Shown here one piece after another: positions 18,708-25,938 of a DNA stretch of 64,000 nucleotides (position 1 is its first letter; each line of letters starts with the position of its first letter). The notes beneath the pieces were generated by a model. It made no database searches and had not been told where the DNA came from. It worked only from the letters and a program-made list of their open reading frames with translations. The position numbers and the translations under genes are program-made. This DNA comes from DASQZK01 sp963732905 (lineage in GTDB: Bacteria; Bacteroidota; Bacteroidia; Bacteroidales; GCA-2748055): assembly GCA_963732905.1 (NCBI GenBank), contig CAVTBM010000008.1, forward strand, positions 372,001 to 436,000, read 5' to 3'.

Positions 18708-19096
18708 GATTCGTGACGTTTTTCAATCTGATCCAATAAACGACGTATTTCCTCCATCTCTTCCAGGCTCGGATTATGAGAACCCAATGTCTGCATGATG
18801 AGCCTGGAGGCGGAACCCTCAAATGCAGTGTCCAGAATTCTGTTAATAAGACGATTCTGAATAGCATTTGCTTCAATGGCCGGTAAATAAATATGCGATT
18901 TGCCAGCCTCATCGCGCGATACAAGCTTCTTTTCATGCATGATCTGCATGATCTTCAATGTGGTCGTATATCCGACCAGCCGTTGCTCATTCAGCTTTTC
19001 ATTCACAAACCGAACGGTTGAAGGGCCGTATTTCCATAGAATATTCAAGACCTCGAGTTCGGAATCTGTGGGCTGTTGTACTGTCATGTTCTCCAT
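18704..19096 (-). CDS. BlaI/MecI/CopY-family winged-helix repressor
   Basis: A 130-residue repressor. The winged helix reads PTDSELEVLNILWKYGPSTV, then VGYTTTLKIMQIMHEKKLVSRDEAGKSHIYLPA, matching BlaI, where a dimer binds an operator palindrome and is cut by BlaR1. The C-terminal dimerisation helices follow. It is first in a two-gene unit with the M56 peptidase. About 107-178 bases upstream lie three copies of the palindrome TACGAA-N4-TTCGTA around a promoter, so autorepression is very likely. No beta-lactamase gene adjoins, so its regulon must lie elsewhere or be this operon itself. Confidence 0.93.
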   Translation of the reverse strand: MENMTVQQPTDSELEVLNILWKYGPSTVRFVNEKLNEQRLVGYTTTLKIMQIMHEKKLVSRDEAGKSHIYLPAIEANAIQNRLINRILDTAFEGSASRLIMQTLGSHNPSLEEMEEIRRLLDQIEKRHES

Positions 19097-19202
19097 TTTA
19101 TTTTATTTATTGAGCATCTTGTGCGAATATTTCAGGCTATGATCCCGGTATCATATACCCGTGAATTTATAATCATTTGATATATAGGTAAGTAAAGTCT
19201 AT

Positions 19203-19274
19203 TACGAATGATTTCGTAGACAAATTTATACGAAGGTTTTCGTAATTACAAATTTATCTACGACAAATTTCGTA
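19203..19274 (-). promoter_or_regulatory. Triple palindromic operator and promoter of the BlaI/BlaR1-like operon
   Basis: Three palindromes of form TACGAA-N4-TTCGTA lie at 19203-19218, 19229-19244 and 19259-19274 (the third begins TACGAC). On the minus strand a Bacteroidota promoter fits exactly: -33 TTTG at 19252-19249, 20 bases, then -7 TAAATTTG at 19228-19221. The first two palindromes flank the -7 box and sit on the start region, so a bound repressor would block polymerase. Seen directly: repeats and promoter match. Inferred: that the BlaI-like protein is the binder. Confidence 0.75.
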
Positions 19275-19469
19275 ATGAAATGTTAAGAAATGTTAATGTG
19301 AAAGGGGAGGAGGGGTGAATAACCTAATTCTTACAATTTTATCATCTCATCTTTTTTTTGTAACTTTAATTCGACACTTAAAAGCTGCTCATACGGATTC
19401 TGAAACATTTCCAGTTCTGTCCGGTATATCATTCCGTCAGCAGAGAGTCAACCTAAAACAACGTCAGCC

Positions 19470-19763
19470 ATGGACTACAAAACATTCAACTATACGCTGG
19501 ATATGGGTCAGCCTCCGGCCGAGTTCCCCGACCCGGTTAAAGCCTTATGGTGGGAAAGGAAAGGATACTGGGAAAAGGCACATGACATGGTCCAGGAATT
19601 GACCAGCAAGGAAGCTGCATGGGTTCATGCCTATCTTCACCGTAAAGAGGGCGATCAGATGAATGCTGCCTACTGGTATGACCGGGCAGGAAAAAAAGAT
19701 TCATCGAAAGAGCATGATGATGAGTTCAGAGAAATTATCGAATCACTACTAGCTGATAGCTAG
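19470..19763 (+). CDS. Small hypothetical protein, TPR-like helical
   Basis: A 97-residue soluble protein with no signal peptide, rich in Trp, Tyr and charged residues (VKALWWERKGYWEKAHDMVQEL, then AAWVHAYLHRKEGDQMNAAYWYDRAGK). The helix-turn-helix pairs and the AYWYDRAG ending resemble a TPR or Sel1-like unit, but no named family is recognised. Its TAG stop shares the palindrome CTAG (19760-19763) with the stop of the convergent radical-SAM gene. It is divergent from the BlaI operator region, whose palindromes lie about 195 bases upstream, so it might fall under the same repressor. Confidence 0.7.
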   Translation: MDYKTFNYTLDMGQPPAEFPDPVKALWWERKGYWEKAHDMVQELTSKEAAWVHAYLHRKEGDQMNAAYWYDRAGKKDSSKEHDDEFREIIESLLADS

Positions 19764-20878
19764 GACCAGACTCCCGCAATCTTAGTATGACAATATAGAC
19801 ACTTGCCATCCTCAATCCCTGCCACTGAAACCTGGAACCCTTTCCGTTCAACGATTTTTTTGTGACATGAAGGACAATATGTATCGCTTTCCTCCAATCC
19901 CGGAAGATTACCGACATACACATAATGAAGTCCTGCCTTCATGGCTGTTTCCCTTGATTTATGGAGAATCTCCGCCGGAGTGGCCGGCAATCTGGTAAGT
20001 TTATGCAATGGAATGAAGCGGGAAAAATGCAACGGCACATCTTCAAACCCGTGACCGGCGAGCCAGTCACACATCTGTGCAATCATGGAAAGATCATCTG
20101 TCCATGTGGGAATGACCAGGTTGGTGATTTCCAGCCATACACCTTCTTCTTTCATGATCTCAAGGGTGGTCAGGATCGTTTTCAGATTCCCGCCGGTTAA
20201 TTTCTGGTAGATATCCTCGGAATAAGCTTTAAGATCAATATTGGCAGCATCTATATACTTACAAAGCTCACGCAATGGTTCTTCCTTTATATAACCGTTG
20301 GAAACGAGAATATTTTTTACTGCTGCTTCATGAGCCAGGATGGATGTGTCCCTGACATATTCGTAATAGGTTATAGGTTCTGAATAGGTATAAGCGATCG
20401 ACTGGCAAGCATTCGTTACCGCCTGTTGTACCACTTTATCCGGCATGAGATCGTAATTTCTGGTTTCTTTAGGACTAGTCTGTGAGATCTGCCAGTTCTG
20501 ACAGTTCAGGCAGGCCAGGTTGCAGCCGGCCGTAGCAAGCGAAAAAGCCCTGGTTCCCGGCAGAAAATGGTTGAGGGGTTTTTTCTCAACCGGATCGATA
20601 TGGAGTGAACAGGGATTTCCATACGCAATGGTATATAATTTTCCTTTATAATTGATCCGGTTATGACAGTCGCTGATCTCACCTGGTTTTAACGTACATT
20701 CATTGGGACAGATCAGGCAACGCATGCCTCGGGGAGTTTCTGTGGCATACATAGATTCCTTACTCCATTTCCATAAATCTTCCGAAGGACTATATAATCC
20801 GGATGCATACCCACGACCCGTTATGAACAAGCCTCCGAGCCCGGCTACTGACGTTTTTAAAAATGCCCTCTTTTTCAT
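19760..20878 (-). CDS. amrS: AmmeMemoRadiSam radical-SAM enzyme with Tat-like signal (exported form)
   Basis: About 372 residues. The radical-SAM cluster motif CxxxCxxC is CNLACLNC near 119-126, preceded by the family's N-terminal Cys motif (RCLICPNECTLKPGEISDC) and HIDPVEKKPLNHFLPG. The C-terminus has two CxxCH pairs (TYCPSCHKK, GKCLYCHTK), probably a zinc ribbon. The unusual feature is the N-terminus KKRAFLKTSVAGLGGLFITG, a Tat-like (R)RxFLK signal on an enzyme class normally cytoplasmic. A frame start exists at 20884, but AGGAGG at 20891-20886 sits 7 bases ahead of the ATG at 20878, which is preferred. It is last in the minus-strand AmmeMemoRadiSam cluster. Substrate unknown. Confidence 0.85.
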   Translation of the reverse strand: MKKRAFLKTSVAGLGGLFITGRGYASGLYSPSEDLWKWSKESMYATETPRGMRCLICPNECTLKPGEISDCHNRINYKGKLYTIAYGNPCSLHIDPVEKKPLNHFLPGTRAFSLATAGCNLACLNCQNWQISQTSPKETRNYDLMPDKVVQQAVTNACQSIAYTYSEPITYYEYVRDTSILAHEAAVKNILVSNGYIKEEPLRELCKYIDAANIDLKAYSEDIYQKLTGGNLKTILTTLEIMKEEGVWLEITNLVIPTWTDDLSMIAQMCDWLAGHGFEDVPLHFSRFIPLHKLTRLPATPAEILHKSRETAMKAGLHYVYVGNLPGLEESDTYCPSCHKKIVERKGFQVSVAGIEDGKCLYCHTKIAGVWS

Positions 20879-20885
20879 ATCCATT

Positions 20886-20891
20886 CCTCCT
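20886..20891 (-). promoter_or_regulatory. Strong Shine-Dalgarno AGGAGG deciding the radical-SAM start
   Basis: Perfect AGGAGG, uncommon in this window. It is one base from the ATG at 20884 but seven from the ATG at 20878, so 20878 is the likely start. That choice puts the Tat-like motif at the extreme N-terminus. Confidence 0.6.
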
Positions 20892-21072
20892 GAATAAATT
20901 TTCCGCAGGTCTTTCCGGATGGTTTCCGCTTAGATTACTCATCCTAAATATAAGGAATGCTGAATGAATAGGAAAGAGACATGATCAAAAATCCAGGTGT
21001 TTAAAAAAGAGATAAATAAGCGGGTATAACCCTTGTGGCTTTTCCTTCACCCCAATCCATGATTATCCTTGA

Positions 21073-23544
21073 TCACTTAGCCCGTTTCATTGACCATCTG
21101 ACCAGTGTCACCCCGGTTAAACCGGCCAGGATAAAGGATGACCATTGAAATCCAACCATCGGGAGTAATCCAATGGTTATAACCAGGGCACCGGTGGCGC
21201 CACCAAAGATATCCGCTGAATATAACAGGGCGATCTTCTCCCGGTCAGGCTTCTCAATGAGTCTGGACGTAACGGAGAATATAAAACCGCCTGATCCGGC
21301 TGAGACCAGAATCAGTACCGACGCGTATATCATTATCAAATAGCCCGGAAGAGTGAACATATACATCACCAGGCTGCTGAGCACAGCACATACTATTAAT
21401 GTAATATCGGCCGCTATGATTTTCTGATCTGCATTATATCCTGTTATCCGGTTACCCAGCCAGGCCCCCGCAGCTAAGCCGGCCATAAAAATACCAAGCA
21501 AAATAGCTGAATACTGGTACAGGCTCCCGATTCCCGTCTGAACTCCGAATAATAACAGTATCTCCAGTCCGGCGGTTGTAAAACCGGCAAGATAAAGGTT
21601 CTGAAGGGGGAGGTTTTTCATGTAAAGAATGTAAAACAGCAGAAATATCAGAATGAAACTGAGAGGCAAGACCTTCAATCCTGTTCCATACATGCTTGTC
21701 CAATAGCTGAGCGCCAGGAAAAAAGCCCGTGGCCGGTTAATCGTATTTATTCCGGCGGTGGAATCAAGATCTGCCACGATTAGGTCTGTTCTCATCTGCA
21801 GATCTTCCGGGCTCAGATAATAGCGGTTTACATAAGTGGTCTCAATGTGCTTTGCTTCAACCAAATCCGGAATATTAGCTGACAAGGAGGAATCTGACGC
21901 AAGGAAGAAGTTTTGCTGACCCTGAAGAATCAACACATGACTGAATACCTGTTTCATGGTATTAAACAGCACTGAATTGAGCTGACGGGCACTCTCATTG
22001 GAGTAGTTGTAGCCCGTGGGAAGGGAAAGAGACAGTATGCCGCCACTTTTAAGATGGGTTTTGACCAGGTGTATGAATTCAAGACTGAAATACCGGTTTC
22101 TTGCAAGGGTAAAGGGCGCATCGGCATTAACGAGTACTGCATCATAAGAATGAGAAATATTCTTCAGGAAACCCGCCCCGTCGGTGGAAAGAATATAACG
22201 GATCCGCTTGTCTTCCGGGATATTAATACTGTCGGCGAACATCCTGGCCATTTCAATCAGAGCCGGATCCGTCTCAGTATACTCTATCAGTTCCGGCTTA
22301 TATTTTAACATTTCAGTCAGCATCCCCTTGTATCCCCCCGAAATGAGGAGGAGAGTATCCGTATTCCTGATCTGACAAAGAGGATAATGCACTGACTCTT
22401 CAGCATGGATGACATCCTCTCCCGAAAATAAAAGCAGGTTGTTCTCAAAAAGATTGATCTGCCCTGAGGTTTCCGTCACGACGATCTGGCCATAGGGTGT
22501 TTGTTTCATCTTGAGAATTTTCTGTGCCCGGTATATCATCCTTTCCGGAAGAGTCTCCGCAAATACTGCGAAAACAAGGATCATAGCTGCACCAAACAGG
22601 ATGATAAAGCCTTTTTGGACCAGCTTGAGTGGAAACCTCCAGAGGATAAGAAGCAGGGTAATAAGCAAAAGAAACAGGGCGGTCTGCACTAAGCTCATTA
22701 TATAAACAGACAGAAAGCCGGTAAATATCCCGGCTGCCAGGCTTCCGGAAGACTCAACGAAATAAGCCTTCCCGGCTGCATCTGAACCGGAACCGGATAT
22801 CCTTGTGGCATAGACTGTAAAATAAAGACCGGAAATAAAACAAAATGGTAACAGGATCAACGCTGTGATAAGAAAGGTACTTTGGATGTCGGGACTGGTG
22901 CCATAAGGAAAAAACAAGACTTTGACCATATAGATACTGAAAAGCATGACCGCAGGAAGACTTCCTGTAACTGCCATTCCCCGGATTCCCGGGTACTTTC
23001 TGCTCAGAGGACGGTAGCTCCATTTTCCGGCAAGCGCTCCGGCCCCGGTAAACAACATCCACAGACTGAGGATAATGCCGGTAACCAGTTCATTCCCTTC
23101 GAAGAGATTCAGAGATACACGGAGAAAGATCACCTGTGTTGCGAGGGTCACGAATCCGAGATGAAAAAGTTCAGTTAACGGGACAGGAGGGAGACCTTCC
23201 GGAATATTCCGAAAAGGCCCGGGAACAGACTTCGTTTTAGGTTTGATGTAATATGTCCAGTGCCATAAGAAATGAAAAAATCCAGTGAAACTGAGAGCAA
23301 TGCCAAAATCAACGTGCCATTTCAGAAAAGGATCTATCCACGTGATTTCCCATTTATAATTAATCTGAAGAGCAATAAAGAGTCCTGAAAGGGCAGATAC
23401 AAGAAACGTGATCATGAGGATATAATTCCATACCAGCCGGTGTACCTTCCGGTTTAAAATGCCTGCATTCACCAGACTTGATGAAAAAAGATACAGGTAC
23501 AGTGAGAGAATTCCGAGGGGAATTACCGCATACGGAAATTTCAT
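21073..23544 (-). CDS. Large polytopic membrane protein with spermidine-synthase-like domain
   Basis: An 823-residue protein in three parts. (1) N-terminal helices with histidines at 35, 77, 91 and 95 (LKWHVDFGIALSFTGFFHFLWHW), reminiscent of membrane haem-binding cytochrome b-like (DUF4405-type) segments. (2) A multi-helix MFS-like region, about 130-330. (3) A soluble Rossmann domain, about 345-560, like SpeE/PABS aminopropyltransferases (LLLISGGYKGMLTEMLKY, IEYTETDPALIEMARMF, YDAVLVNADAP, SLEFIHLVKTHLKSGGILSL), then about seven more helices. The glycine-rich motif GGGDG is altered to SGGYKG, so the donor may differ from decarboxylated SAM. It lies between the exported radical-SAM and Memo-AMMECR1 genes, 19 bases after the latter, so a joint pathway is likely. 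Reaction unknown. Confidence 0.78.
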   Translation of the reverse strand: MKFPYAVIPLGILSLYLYLFSSSLVNAGILNRKVHRLVWNYILMITFLVSALSGLFIALQINYKWEITWIDPFLKWHVDFGIALSFTGFFHFLWHWTYYIKPKTKSVPGPFRNIPEGLPPVPLTELFHLGFVTLATQVIFLRVSLNLFEGNELVTGIILSLWMLFTGAGALAGKWSYRPLSRKYPGIRGMAVTGSLPAVMLFSIYMVKVLFFPYGTSPDIQSTFLITALILLPFCFISGLYFTVYATRISGSGSDAAGKAYFVESSGSLAAGIFTGFLSVYIMSLVQTALFLLLITLLLILWRFPLKLVQKGFIILFGAAMILVFAVFAETLPERMIYRAQKILKMKQTPYGQIVVTETSGQINLFENNLLLFSGEDVIHAEESVHYPLCQIRNTDTLLLISGGYKGMLTEMLKYKPELIEYTETDPALIEMARMFADSINIPEDKRIRYILSTDGAGFLKNISHSYDAVLVNADAPFTLARNRYFSLEFIHLVKTHLKSGGILSLSLPTGYNYSNESARQLNSVLFNTMKQVFSHVLILQGQQNFFLASDSSLSANIPDLVEAKHIETTYVNRYYLSPEDLQMRTDLIVADLDSTAGINTINRPRAFFLALSYWTSMYGTGLKVLPLSFILIFLLFYILYMKNLPLQNLYLAGFTTAGLEILLLFGVQTGIGSLYQYSAILLGIFMAGLAAGAWLGNRITGYNADQKIIAADITLIVCAVLSSLVMYMFTLPGYLIMIYASVLILVSAGSGGFIFSVTSRLIEKPDREKIALLYSADIFGGATGALVITIGLLPMVGFQWSSFILAGLTGVTLVRWSMKRAK

Positions 23545-23562
23545 GAGAAAGTCATGTGGGTT

Positions 23563-24000
23563 TTATTTTGAAAACTCTTTTTCCGAGAAAACATCAGCCG
23601 TATAAACATAAAGGTCTGCATCTTTCCATCCGTCCCATCCAAGACCTGCCTTATCCCGGGAACAATGTCCGAGAAATTCTTCCTTCGACCAGCCTGTCTC
23701 CGCGGCCACCTGAGGAAGGTAGGTTCCTGATGTATTCCCTTTTTTTATGAGAATGCCATCCCTTCCAATAACCAGTTCATCCGGAGAACTAATTTTCCTG
23801 AGAGGGCTCAGAACCGAAATATCTATATCGAGCTGGCTCAGTTCATCATAAACCACAGGCTTGAACCTTGGATCCTGCACTGCTGCGGCAATAGCCATCT
23901 GCTGTACCACCCTGTATACTGGTTCGTCGGGTAAAAACCGTCCGATACAACCCCTCAGTGCTTTTCCTTTGTAAAGGGTGACAAATACTCCATCGATGGT
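23563..24000 (-). pseudogene. AMMECR1 domain severed from the Memo gene by a frameshift
   Basis: This frame carries the body of an AMMECR1 (AmmeMemoRadiSam protein A) domain: DGVFVTLYKGKALRGCIGRF, AAVQDPRFKPVVYDEL, DIDISVLSPL, GRDGILIKKG, LPQVAAETGWSKEEFL and KAGLGWDGW. The domain's first 40 residues (LNRTEKILLLKIARESIEAYL) are in the other frame, at the end of the upstream Memo gene. The frame changes near 23998-24001. Removing one base there joins both parts into a 506-residue Memo-AMMECR1 fusion (25084-23563). A TGA lies immediately upstream in this frame, so it is not independently started unless at the internal ATG at 23910. Sequencing error, mutation or recoding cannot be told apart here. 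Confidence 0.8.
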
Positions 24001-25084
24001 TCAACAGGCGGGCGGGAAGAACATCCTCGTCATATTCCAGGGCTTTTCCGGTTCTCAGGTAGGCTTCAATGCTCTCCCGCGCAATTTTTAGCAAGAGGAT
24101 CTTTTCGGTACGGTTCAGGTTTGAATTTGAATCTTCCATAGGGGGTAGTTTTGAGGTGATCATTATTGAATAGTATCCAACCACACGCGTCTTGTCACCG
24201 TATTGTGTATCGCCTGAATTCTGATGAAATACCGGTGTATAGTCGTACTTTTCCGGATCTCCGAAGATTCGCATCATGACCAGTGCTGAAGGCCAGCCGC
24301 ACATCGGCGTTAGGAGACCTGAGTCAGGATGTCTTTCTGAGTCAGTAACATAATTTCGAAATAGTTTCGGGTCGTGTGACATAAAAGCCTGCGCTGTCAA
24401 GCTGTCGGTATTGTTGGCAACGGCATAGGTGGGATAATGAGAAAAATCAGTACTCAGAATGAAAATATTTCCGGAGGTCCTGTATTTTTCAAGAACATCA
24501 GCTACAGCTTTGATCACAGCCGGATCGGAGGTGCCCAGGAGTACCGGAACCATTTTAAAAGGATGTTTCAGATGATACTGAAGGAAAGGAAGCTGGACTT
24601 CGATGCTGTGTTCCTTCAAGTGTGCTGAAGGCTTGAAAAAGATGTAAGGGGAAGCAGAGATCATCTCATCGGCAATAACCTTGTTTACCTTGACTTCACC
24701 CAGAGGCGTAATGTAATTGTCTCCCTGGTAAATCGATGCGCCGTCAAAATGCTCATAATGGGATGTGCCAATAATAAAAACCGTATTATACTGTATTTGA
24801 GGATCGAGTTGTGCATAACTCCAGGCTGCAACCTGGCCGGAGAAGACATATCCTGCATGTGGGGCAACGATTGCAACCACCTGCGATGATCCTGGAGTGC
24901 TTTTGCACTCAGTGTGGGCAAAGAACCCGGCCAGCATGGCCGAAAGACTACCGGAATCTTCCGGATAAAACGAGCCTGCTACCGCAGGAAGCCTGTTTGT
25001 CTCCTGCGACGTTTTTTGTCCCTGACAAGTCGTTGCAAAAAGAAATGTAAGGCAAACCATCGGAATAAAAAGATGGGGCTTCAT
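23846..25084 (-). CDS. Exported Memo-family protein (AmmeMemoRadiSam protein B), frameshifted fusion
   Basis: A 412-residue reading frame. An N-terminal export signal (hydrophobic FIPMVCLTFLFATTCQG, possibly lipoprotein) precedes a complete Memo domain, about 28-310: AVAGSFYPED, APHAGYVFSG, GTSHYEHFDGA, EHSIEVQLPFLQY, STDFSHYP and LTPMCGWPSAL. The His, His, Asp, His and Cys positions that bind metal in human MEMO1 are kept. From about 321 an AMMECR1 domain begins (RTEKILLLKIARESIEAYLRTG) but breaks near residue 361. The last 50 residues are out of frame nonsense. It lies 10 bases after the cytoplasmic Memo gene. The Memo domain itself should be intact. Confidence 0.85.
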   Translation of the reverse strand: MKPHLFIPMVCLTFLFATTCQGQKTSQETNRLPAVAGSFYPEDSGSLSAMLAGFFAHTECKSTPGSSQVVAIVAPHAGYVFSGQVAAWSYAQLDPQIQYNTVFIIGTSHYEHFDGASIYQGDNYITPLGEVKVNKVIADEMISASPYIFFKPSAHLKEHSIEVQLPFLQYHLKHPFKMVPVLLGTSDPAVIKAVADVLEKYRTSGNIFILSTDFSHYPTYAVANNTDSLTAQAFMSHDPKLFRNYVTDSERHPDSGLLTPMCGWPSALVMMRIFGDPEKYDYTPVFHQNSGDTQYGDKTRVVGYYSIMITSKLPPMEDSNSNLNRTEKILLLKIARESIEAYLRTGKALEYDEDVLPARLLNHRWSICHPLQRKSTEGLYRTVFTRRTSIQGGTADGYCRSSAGSKVQACGL

Positions 25085-25094
25085 GATTTATCAG

Positions 25095-25937
25095 TTAAGA
25101 ATCCCTGAAAAACAGGATGGAAATATAATCGACCACACTGTCGGAAGGATAAACTTCACCAGAATGGCCTCTTGAGAGAATCCTCACCCTGATGTCAGGA
25201 TACCTGTTCATGGCATAATACATAAGGGTCATAATTGGTCCGTAACCGCAAACACTGATATCGTTTTTCCGGATTACCGGATATATGTCATCCGGTTCCA
25301 GATTCAGTATATGATCAAGTACCAGTTGATCTTTTTGCCGGCCTGTTTCCTGATCAAGGTAATGAGAAAAATCTGAAGAAGCAATAAGGCATATTTTTCT
25401 TCCGGTAGTTTTCTCAGCATCGGAGACGGCCCTGGCAATTTTCGCGGAAGCTTCCGGATTTTGCCGCCCCATTCCAATAGGTACAATGCGGACCTTCTGA
25501 CCAAAGTATGACTGGATGAAGGGAACCATCACCTCGGCTGAATGTTCTCCCTCATGAAGTTTTCCCGACCTTTCAATATTCATCTTGTCAATAAATTCCT
25601 GGTCAACCTGTATTTCACCAAGAGGCGTACTCCATGCATCACTGTCATCCGCAGCAAAGTCCAGTTCACTCCCCCGATGTATGGGGTGAACGATAACAAA
25701 GGTTTCTATTTCCTGGGTTCCGGATGCCAGTATCTCGAAAAAATGAATAGCCTGGTACCCTGAAAATACATGCCCTGCATGGGGAAGAACAGCACCAATA
25801 ATTTGTTTACCGGAAAGCCCGAAATCGATTGCATTTTTCTCGCGACTTTTGATTTTCTCAATGAGTTCGCTTATCCCTGACCCTGTGGATGGATAGAATT
25901 TTCCGGCCACAAAGGCTTTACGTACGGTATTTTCCAT
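25095..25937 (-). CDS. amrB: Cytoplasmic Memo-family protein (AmmeMemoRadiSam protein B)
   Basis: A 280-residue Memo protein of the usual length with no signal peptide. Motifs: KAFVAGKFYPSTGSG, LPHAGHVFSGYQA, FVIVHPIHRGS, EHSAEVMVPFIQ, ASSDFSHYL, SVCGYGPIM and the C-terminal HSGEV. The residues equivalent to the metal ligands of human MEMO1 are present, with the HPIHRG loop slightly divergent. It starts one base after the stop of the radical-SAM gene, so the two are cotranscribed and probably coupled. It forms a cytoplasmic pair with that enzyme, in contrast to the exported Memo downstream. Catalytic role not established. Confidence 0.9.
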   Translation of the reverse strand: MENTVRKAFVAGKFYPSTGSGISELIEKIKSREKNAIDFGLSGKQIIGAVLPHAGHVFSGYQAIHFFEILASGTQEIETFVIVHPIHRGSELDFAADDSDAWSTPLGEIQVDQEFIDKMNIERSGKLHEGEHSAEVMVPFIQSYFGQKVRIVPIGMGRQNPEASAKIARAVSDAEKTTGRKICLIASSDFSHYLDQETGRQKDQLVLDHILNLEPDDIYPVIRKNDISVCGYGPIMTLMYYAMNRYPDIRVRILSRGHSGEVYPSDSVVDYISILFFRDS

Positions 25938-25938
25938 A

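Noticed and set aside
19760..20878. c-type cytochrome based on CxxCH pairs
   Set aside because: The same position holds CxxCH in the leaderless paralogue, where haem c could not be attached; a zinc ribbon is more probable.
23998..24007. prfB-like programmed +1 frameshift
   Set aside because: The reading frame being left has no stop or CTT-TGA-C-like slippery site at the switch, so recoding of that kind is unlikely.
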